Assembly (NCBI GenBank): GCA_963920575.1
Contig: OY986969.1
Location: 17,345,288-17,409,287 of the forward strand
DNA from: Narthecium ossifragum
Lineage: Eukaryota; Streptophyta; Magnoliopsida; Dioscoreales; Nartheciaceae
Length of the DNA stretch: 64,000 bases
Direction: 5' to 3'
The notes under the pieces are model-generated. The model searched no databases. It was given only the letters and a program-made list of their open reading frames with translations, and was not told the DNA's origin. A program made the translations under genes and the position numbers. Below, piece after piece: positions 56,801 to 64,000 of the stretch; position 1 is the stretch's first letter; each line of letters starts with the position of its first letter.

Positions 56801-57984
56801 TAAGGAGAAGACAACGAGGATGTGGATGGTGACAGCTTCCTATTCCAAGCCGATGGCGTTCATCCAAAAGATGAGTTGCTAGTTATTGTACTTAGGATTA
56901 TTCATGAAACCCTAGCATAGTTTTCTATCTTCTTTGGTTTGAATCTTGTATTCTTCTCAAGACATGATCCTATGAATTTGTTTTTTATTGTTAATAGAGT
57001 TTAGGGAACAGAGTTTGTTGACGTATTTTCAGTCCTACATGATTTCTGTGATTGAATGTAGAGATTCATAGGATGGTTTTCATGTGATTTATGGTTTGCA
57101 AGTGAGATAGGCTATGCTAAGTTAGGATAGGTTCTGCCAAGGTCATTAGGAGTAGTATAACTTAAAGTAATCGTAGGACCGAAGATAATCTATGCCAAGA
57201 AAGATAGGCTATGCCGTTAGAAACATAAATATTATTTTAGGGATTCATGTGAGCTTGTAGCCATATTATCCATAATGTTGAGAGAAGAGAACAAGAGGAT
57301 AACTAGAGAAGATTGAAGACGAAATTAGGACGGATTGAGTAATTCCTAAGTCACTTATCCATCGATTCAAATTGATCAACATTTTATTTCTTTTCTATAT
57401 TAGTTTATATAACTCTATTCTATCTTTGATTCATTTCCTTAGTTTTAGGGTTTTGAGCATTGATTTCAGTTTCCAACGTTTTCCATGTGGATCGACTCCC
57501 GACTTCACCGCTATCCTACCCAGTAGTGTAGTGAATGAATAAGGATTATAAATTTAATATTTGATTGAGTTTGCAATGTTTTAACGACACATTCGCGAGC
57601 GATCAGCCGCAGCCCCAAGGTTCAGCCAGCAGCCAAAAGGAGAGAGGCGGAGAGAAAGTGAAATGAAAGGGAAGAGAGAGAAAGCCAGGGGTACTTATAG
57701 AGATTTGAAATGATCTCGGCCGTCCGATTCGATCTTTCTCGATCGAGCTCTGATCTTCCGATTTGAAGCAACCCTAAGGTTCTAATCAATCACATAAATC
57801 AATCCAAGCCAGTGTGTGCATAACACGGGTGTAAAACCGACCGCCAGAGTGCAATGTTACCAAATTACCTTGGATCAAAAACATCCATACAATCGCCCGA
57901 TTGCATCCAACGCGGAACCAAACCAATAGGAAAATGGCCCTTGACCTGCGCGGTCGAGCCAGGTTAGAGGAACGGGTCCTCACA
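53815..57984 (-). mobile_element. Tekay-D 3' LTR containing a solo LTR
   Basis: Runs from TGTCACACCCCGACC to GGAACGGGTCCTCACA. Without the solo LTR at 56150-57605 and its 5-bp duplication it is about 2.7 kb. The integrase end lies to the right, so this is the 3' LTR. It interrupts the LINE ORF1 frame at 53814 (candidate duplication TTCCT at 53810-53814). Arrays of AGATCGATC hairpins lie at 55330-55640 and a TATA-like CTATAAGTAC near 57691-57700. Confidence 0.87.
56150..57605 (+). mobile_element. Solo LTR of the Athila-1 family
   Basis: 1456 bp, TGATGAGTCCCT to GAGCGATCA, aligned along its length with the Athila-1 LTR at 1185-2521. Perfect target duplication GCCGC at 56145-56149 and 57606-57610. 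The related LTR at about 22260-22285 shows the unoccupied site. No internal region remains. Confidence 0.94.
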
Positions 57985-58172
57985 ACCTAGCATCCCAAAA
58001 TTCAAGTAAGGGTAAGGCTGGAAAAGAAGAACCAACTAGTCCTAGAGGCACTTACGCCCACAACAAGGAAAGCTTCTTGCTGGGTCGAACAATCGGGGGA
58101 ACTCCCGACGCATGCGATCCTTTGGCTCCCAAGTCAAGCTCTTTGTACTGCCATGCCGCCAGCTGACAATCA

Positions 58173-59137
58173 CTAATGGTATCGATCTGCCTTCTCAGCA
58201 CGTGATCCAGTATGTCTAGAATCTGCACTTGTTGCTCTATGTAGGTGGCATTCTGCTCTATCTAGATATCGCCAAGTCTGATCACATGTGTTGGATCTGG
58301 AATGTACTTCCTCAGCATCGACACAGGAAACATAGGATGGACTGCTGACATGTGCGGGAGAAGAGCTAACTGGTAGGCGACTGCTCCAACGTGTCTGACG
58401 ATCTCGAAAGGGCCCATGAACCTCGGTGCTAGCTTGGCCTTGCTTCCAATACTGTTGCCCACTACGAACTCTAGGGGTCGTCACCTCTTATATGAACAGC
58501 TCTTCTACCTACTCTGTGTTGTCAGGAGTCTCTGTCTGATCTAAGCCAACCTCTCTAACGATTGCCTGATGATGTGTGGATCGGTAATCGATGCCTCGCC
58601 AACCTCTGTCCAGCACACCGGTGATTGACACGGTCTGCCGTACAACGCCTCGAAGGGTGCGAAACCCAAACTTGCATGGTAACTGCTGTTGTTGACAAAC
58701 TCAACCAGTGTCACATGCTGCTTCCAAGTACCTCCAGCATCTAACACACATGCTCTGAGCATGTCCTCCAAGATATGGATCGTCCGCTCTGACTGCCTGT
58801 CCGTATGAGGGTAGAATGTTGTGCTTAAAGTCAGTGTTGTCCCCAAGGAATCCTGGATGCTGCTCCAGAATCTGCCGATGAATCTGGGATCTCTGTCTGA
58901 CACTATCGACACTGGGTTGCCGTGCAGTTTGACCACCTCGTCGATGTACTTATGGATATGTCTGGCAACTAGATCTGTCGTCCTTTTAGGGAGAAAATGA
59001 GCCGATTTGGTCAATATATCAACAATGACCCAAATCACATCATTGCCCCTAGGTGACATGGGTAGCCCGGAGACGAAGTCCATCGCTATGTGGTCCCACT
59101 TCCACTCTGACACTAGGAGTGGCTGTAGCAAGCCCGA
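58173..59137 (-). pseudogene. Tekay-D integrase fragment
   Basis: The visible protein starts at SGLLQPLL (59137) and keeps the integrase core: WKWDHIAMDFVSGLP, VSIVSDRDPRFIGRFW and HTDRQSERTIHILEDMLRA, so the D, D and E positions are present. A stop ends this piece at 58541. The same frame resumes after further stops with KLAPRFMGPFEIVRHVGAVA and MLRKYIPDPTHVIRLGDI (58262-58462), the C-terminal part of Tekay/Del integrase. A chromodomain is not evident. The rest of pol is beyond the window, past the Athila-4 insertion. The apparent start MHSS comes from Athila-4 LTR bases. Confidence 0.87.
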
Positions 59138-60601
59138 TGATGAGTGCATGAAAGTGCACTATGAATAGTCTTATAACCATCTCAATTACTAGATTATTAT
59201 CCTTAATCAACATCTTTATTACTATTTTTATATCTATATGTTGCTTCACATAGTTGTGTGGAAAATGCAGGAAAAAGGAGCAAAGAAGCTGAAATGATTA
59301 CATGGATCAACTTGAAAGATTAAACTGTACCTGCTAATGAAGAACCAGATGATGTACCATATATGGTTGGAAAGCTCTTGTCGTCTACATTCTGGAGAAT
59401 TTTACGGTTCGTGATTCCGAGTTTTCTACGAAAAGTTACAACATTTTTCGTAACAGTGCGCAGGCTGGATGAATAGTGACGGTCGACCGTGAGGATGTGA
59501 CGGTCGACCGTCGCGCTCAAAAATTTCCCCGAACGACCGTGGCAACGACCATCACATGCAAAACTTCCCACGGTCGACCGTGGCATCATCCGTGGCATCG
59601 ACCGTCAGCTTCTGTTGGAAAAAATTCTTCGCACGGACGATCCGAAGATCGACCGTCACTCTTTCGAAATATTTTGTACAGTTGACGGTCGACCGTGAGA
59701 TCTCACGGTCGACCGCCAGATCAGCAGAGAGCGTATAATGAGCTGGATCTAACCCGAGTTTAGGCCTATAAATAGGATACTTAGGGTTATCAAAAGGGAT
59801 CTTTTGGGAGGACTTTTCTGGAGCATCTGGAGGAGAGGAAGCCGCGTTAGGGTTTTGTTTTCTTCGTCTTTCTTTATTTATTTTTCTTTTAACACTTTTG
59901 TTGTATTCATGATGAACATGAGTGGCTAGTTTCTTTACTAAGGTACCGATGTAGCCCTAACTGAATCATTCTATGTTATTGGATCATATTTATTTAATCA
60001 GTTTATTTTCCTTGTTTCATTCATTATTATAACTGAGATCTTAAATACTTTTATCTGGCCAATAAAAGTATTATAGATTGTTTTATGTGAGATTGGACGA
60101 GGGTTCATTCCCTAATCTTGCAGGATCTATGAATGAATGAGTTTATGTCGAGGCCGGGTTGAAGCTAAGAGTATTCTTGGTTTATGATTGTTCTTCAGAG
60201 CTTAATGGATTCTTGGTTAATACTTAGTTATGGGTTCATTAGCTAGGGTTAATTGAGGGTACCTGGTGAAGACCGCGGCCGAACGTATGATCATACCGGA
60301 AGAACGAGCCCTTGGAATTAAACTGAAATCTTGATTGATTTAATGCATAGAATGAGGATGTTATGGTGAAATCGGAACCTTAGTATTCATCCATCATATT
60401 TCCGTCGTTTTCTTATTTCGTATTAGATCATCTATTTTCGAGACTTCATATATTTATTTTCCCTTCCTTATTTTCTTTCTTTCTGTTCTTTAGCGTTTTA
60501 CTATAATAATTTTTACAAATCTCTGTGGGTACGATACTCGTCTTGCTGCTATACTGATTGCACCGATTCGTATACTTGCGAGATATAAAATTTATTCATC
60601 A
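59138..60601 (+). repeat. Athila-4 5' LTR
   Basis: 1464 bp, TGATGAGTGCATGAAAGTGC to TTTATTCATCA. TATA (GGCCTATAAATAGG) is at 59763-59776. GGTCGACC palindromes at 59478-59722 lie immediately upstream. The first 25 bases match the Athila-2 LTR start closely. Confidence 0.92.
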
Positions 60602-60607
60602 AGTTTT

Positions 60608-60625
60608 TGGCGCCGTTGCAAGGGA
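60608..60625 (+). other. Athila-4 primer-binding site (tRNA-Asp)
   Basis: TGGCGCCGTTGCAAGGGA, two changes from the tRNA-Asp complement, 6 bp after the LTR. Confidence 0.9.
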
Positions 60626-60650
60626 TTTGATTAGAGTTTGATAGTAGTGA

Positions 60651-62960
60651 ATGCAAGGTCGCCGATCACGAAAAGGAAAGTATTTGCCCTTGAACGATAA
60701 AGTATATCAAATTGGTTGGAAGATGAGATATCAGAAAGACAGCTTGTCCACATCAGATCTAGGAGATCAAAAGGAGGAACAAGAGGAGATGGAGCTTAAT
60801 AACAATGTATGTCATTTGGAGGAGTACGCGAGGCCTACTATTGCTACCTCACCTTCGTGCATCGCATTACCTGCAGAGGCTAGGAATTCTGAACTTAAAA
60901 ATCTGCATTTTTCTATACTTTCTGAATTTCATGGTTTACCTTCTGAAGATGCACTAACGTTTGTGAAAGACTATTATGCTACTTTTCAGACTTTTCCTTT
61001 AGGTGGCATTACTGAAGATCAACTGAGGATGCGATGTTTTCCTTCCACCCTGAAGGATAAAGCGAAGAGATGGCTGATGTCTTTGCCTCCTGGATCACTC
61101 ACTACTTGGGATGCAATTTATAATAAGTTTGTTAGCAAATTTTATTCTCATGCCATGACTACTAACTTGAGAAGACAAATTCCAAATTTTCAGCAAGCTG
61201 ATGGAGAACCATTCCATGAAGCATGGGATAGATTTAAGATGCTTTTGATGCAATGTCCACATCATAATTATTCTTTAGAAAATCAGATGCAATATTTCTA
61301 TGATGGACTAAATCTTTCTTGTCAGACTATGACAGATAATGCTGCAGGTGGAGCGATGTTCAAAAGGACACCACCAGAGGCGTACGAAATTTATGAGATG
61401 CTAGGATCAAACTCGCAGCAGAGAGACACGAGGAATAAGGCGAGAGGCATCTATGAGCTTAACCAGAATGACGACATGGCAAGGCAAATCGCAGCCCTCA
61501 ACAAGAAGATGGACGCAATGATGTCCACACAAGCAAAACCTGTTGAGGTTTGTTCAATTTGCAATATTGTTGGTCATAGGTTTGATTCATGTCCTTCTGG
61601 TAATGAATTTCCTGAATATGTACAAGAACAAGCTAATTTGATGAATGCTTATAACCCGAGGCCTAGATTTGATCCTTATGCAAATACTTATAATCCGGGT
61701 TGGAGGGAGCATCCGAATTTTTCATGGAAAAATAATGCTAATGCTAGTATGCCTACTGTTAATCAGTCTAACCCACTTGTTAAGTCGTCTTTGGAAGCGA
61801 CTATGTTAGCTTTTATGCAGAAAATAGACTCAAGGATGGAACAACAGGATTCGGCCATTGCTCGACATGATGTAGAACTGAAGAATGTGGCAGCATCTAT
61901 TGGGAAGTTGGAAGTTCAAGTGGGACAGCTTGCAGATGCTGTACGAGCCCATGTTCCAGGCAGATTTCCAAGCCAACCAGAGCAAGCCAACGCAGTTACT
62001 ATTCTTCGTTCAGGTAAGATTATTGATAATAAGATTAATGCTGAAGTTATTGATGAGTTAAAGGATGATGCAATTGAGGAAGTTGAAAAGGAGGAACGCT
62101 CGAAGAGGCCACCGCCGGCCACATTAGCTTTTGATCATGAAAAGAGAGCAAATTCAGTTCCGGAGGTTCATCACAGCAATCCTCCACCATATGTGCCGCC
62201 AATTCCTTTTCCAAGCAGCATGAAGAAAGCCCAAATGGATAAGTCATATTCTGAAATTTATGATATTCTATCTAAGGTTAATGTGAACTTACCATTGCTT
62301 GATGTGATTAGGAAAATACCAGCCTTTCCAAAGTTCTTCAAGTAACTACGTACTTCTAAACGTAAGTATGAACCTCATGAAAAGGTGATGGTTTCAGAGA
62401 CGGCAAGCGCGGTTCTACAAAGGAAGCTTCCACCCAAGCTTAAGGATCCAGGGAGTTTTAACATTAATATTACTGTTGGTGATAAAAAAATAGGGGAGGC
62501 AATGCTTGACTTAGGAGCTAGTGTTAATTTGATGCCTTACTCTGTGTTCCGTCAATTGGGTGTGGGTGAATTAAAACCTACTACTATGTCTCTACAACTT
62601 GCAGATCATTCAATTAAATATCCATTAGGCATTGTAGAAGACATCTTAGTACAAGTTGATAAGTTAATTATCCCTGCTGATTTTGTGATATTGGATATGG
62701 ATGATGCACCGTTGAATGATAGAAAGTTACCTATTTTGCTGGGACGTCCATTCATGGCTACAGCTGAAACTATAATTAATGTGAAGGATGGTAAGCTTAG
62801 CATGACAGTTTTAGGTGAAACTGTTGAATTTAAAGTGTTTGAGTCTATGTCCTATCCTTCAAACTCTTTTGATTGCTTCTCAATAGATGTTGCAGATTCA
62901 TTGGTGTTCTCTAATTTCAAGCAGGAGCAAGTGAAGACTACGTTGATAACGGATTTGTAG
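60651..62960 (+). pseudogene. Athila-4 gag-protease frame with one internal stop
   Basis: Gag runs from MQGRRSRKGKYLPLND at 60651 through the core (FPSTLKDKAKRWLMSL; FHEAWDRFKMLLMQCPHH). A CSICNIVGHRFDSC zinc-knuckle-like motif near residue 300, the YNPGWREHPNFSWK block and KLEVQVGQLA follow. A TAA at 62343-62345 interrupts the same frame. It resumes and carries the protease: MLDLGASVNLMPYSV active site (about 62505-62550) and PILLGRPFMATAETIINV. Both halves are otherwise open, far better kept than in the other Athila copies. The frame ends at TAG 62958-62960, and a further 42 codons in frame follow to 63089. It would supply particles and processing but no copying enzyme. Confidence 0.88.
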
Positions 62961-63451
62961 ATGGAGCAGGATGACTTGAACAGTTATAAGAGAGCAAAGG
63001 AGGTCGTCGCACCGCTTGAAGCATCACAACCATACGAACCTGGCAGAATCTTCAGGCTTTGGAATACGTCTTGCCTAGACGTTAAATAAAGCGCTGGGTG
63101 GGAGGCAACCCACCAAGGTAACCTGTTTTTTTTTTTTTTTTTTTTAAGTTTCAATTTTTACTTTTATGTTTTCTCTTTAGTTTTTTTTTTAGGATTTCAG
63201 CCACCCTGAGGATCCTTGAGGAGATGTTCGCTACTCTATCAGGTGGCCTCTTTCTTATTTAAATTATCTATATCTCCTCTTTCTCTAGAAATTTTTGGAT
63301 TGCCACCTCCTACAAATTTTTATTGGATAAATGCACACATTGAGGACAATGTTGATTTCAGGTTGGGGGGTGTAGACATTCATGAGCTTATTCATACTAC
63401 CTTGTGGGTATAATAGTGTTAAAGTGTACATGAGTTGAAATTTTTATGCGT

Positions 63452-63569
63452 ATTATACATGCTGTATTCATATGGATTGACCTATACATTGATTGCATGT
63501 GTGATAACCTATTATACATGCTGTATTCATATGGATTGACCTATACATTGATTGCATGTGTGATAACCT
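63452..63569 (+). repeat. 59-bp perfect tandem duplication
   Basis: ATTATACATGCTGTATTCAT and the following bases to GTGATAACCT occur twice with period 59 and no mismatch by eye. The other Athila copies have the corresponding sequence once. Confidence 0.9.
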
Positions 63570-63764
63570 GAAGGTAGAACATTATGTGAGTCACACACGA
63601 ACACTTTATGTGCAGTGGCGATTATATTCACCAAAGGAATGGGCATGCTATTGTCAATCTAGACCATGATTTCAGCATTAGCTAGTGTTGAGTATTGCAT
63701 GCAGAAAAAAAGAGAAAAAGTTCTGGAGCTTGATTAAGCTGTGCCTTAACACTTATAGGTGATC

Positions 63765-63930
63765 TACTGAGTAACCGGGTGTTCTTGCCTCTGGAAGCGG
63801 GGAGCTCGCGTAAAAAGGTAGAACCACTAATAGCTATAAAAAAAAAACTGCTCTGCGTTTTGTTAAGTAACCGGGTCTCTGCGCCTCAAGAAGCGGAGAG
63901 TGCTCGCGTAAAAAGGCAAAATGTCTGATA
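63765..63930 (+). other. Duplicated hairpin module of the Athila 3' region
   Basis: Two related halves, each GTAACCGGGT, then TCT.TGC, then a GAAGCGG.GAG block, then CGCGTAAAAAGG. The second half can fold (CTCTGCGCCTC pairing with GAAGCGGAGAG). The same two-part module is at about 7940-8110 and 16430-16600 on the minus strand. Confidence 0.8.
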
Positions 63931-64000
63931 GTTGAAAAAGAAAAAAATCCAAGAAAAAGAAAAAGAAAAGCATGTTGTACTTAAAGTGCGAGGGTTGGAT

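Larger units (their letters stand above)
59138..64000 (+). mobile_element. Athila-4, gag-protease-only element
   Basis: 5' LTR 59138-60601, primer site 60608-60625, gag-protease frame 60651-62960 and a 3' untranslated region that continues past the window edge. The 3' LTR is not seen. Reverse transcriptase, RNase H and integrase are missing between protease and the 3' region. It is inserted in Tekay-D integrase. Confidence 0.9.
62961..64000 (+). other. Athila-4 3' untranslated region
   Basis: Contains the GCTGGGTGGGAGGCAACCCA block usual after Athila pol (63092-63111) and a 20-T run (63126-63145). A GGTTGGGGGGTG tract (63361-63372), a perfect 59-bp tandem duplication (63452-63569) and the duplicated hairpin module (about 63765-63930) also lie here. 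The real 3' polypurine tract and LTR should be a few hundred bases past the window edge. Confidence 0.85.

Noticed and set aside
58541..59149. ATG at 59149 as the true start of an integrase gene
   Set aside because: The first four codons come from the inserted Athila-4 LTR; the frame is an internal piece of pol.
63452..63569. Two direct repeats considered as the start of a CRISPR-like array
   Set aside because: Only two adjacent copies without spacers, in a plant retrotransposon; a simple tandem duplication.
63372..64000. 3' LTR of Athila-4 starting after the GGTTGGGGGGTG tract
   Set aside because: The sequence after the tract does not match the 5' LTR at 59138 and instead contains the 3' untranslated module seen between pol and LTR in Athila-2.

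Overview
The window is nuclear DNA of a flowering plant. The evidence is Ty3/gypsy elements of the Athila and Tekay/Del types with tRNA-Asp and tRNA-iMet primer sites, plant L1-type LINEs with an RNase H tail, Ty1/copia remnants, a Cassandra TRIM with a 5S-rRNA-like promoter, a Tourist-like MITE and a CRINKLY4-related receptor kinase. The very GC-rich third codon positions of that kinase favour a monocot, but this is only a lean. No prokaryotic, organellar or CRISPR signal was seen.

Only one convincing host gene is present: an intronless receptor-kinase gene at 41341-43668 (minus), best matched to CRINKLY4-RELATED 4 (CCR4). It sits alone in nested transposable elements. A weak candidate for a short secreted peptide lies at 27571-27795.

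Layout, left to right. 1-1184 is a minus-strand Tekay-like LTR holding a 680-bp Cassandra element (107-786). It is broken by Athila-1 (1185-4345, plus), which has an LTR, a primer site, a Tourist-like MITE and a damaged gag. Next come the gag and 5' LTR of a minus-strand Tekay-like element (4376-21079). That LTR is split by a tandem Athila-2 composite (5930-17841) and by an inverted solo LTR of its own family (18862-21052). 21080-24262 holds fragments of related LTRs, 24263-26938 is a reduced Athila-3 (minus), and 29567-36301 is a long Tekay-like 3' LTR carrying a MULE-like foldback element (32157-33014) and a solo LTR (33347-35481). 36302-40572 holds a LINE fragment, a copia gag and an LTR-like tract with a second LINE. 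After the receptor-kinase gene come a LINE split by a 1.16-kb insertion (44936-48380), a longer LINE (49437-53814), a Tekay-like 3' LTR with a perfect solo-LTR insertion (53815-57984) and its integrase (to 59137). Last is Athila-4 (59138 to the window edge), which keeps gag and protease but lacks reverse transcriptase, RNase H and integrase.

The coding parts of the autonomous elements are broken by stops and frameshifts, so this looks like an old, layered graveyard; Athila-4 would depend on enzymes from elsewhere. The unexplained structure is in the non-coding parts. Arrays of short palindromes built on GATCGATC or GGTCGACC recur in LTRs and leaders of several families, often just upstream of the TATA box. 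One roughly 60-bp cassette recurs in Athila LTRs, an Athila leader and an unrelated insertion. A duplicated hairpin module in the Athila 3' untranslated region is far better preserved than its surroundings. All identities were judged by eye; no alignment or database search was run.
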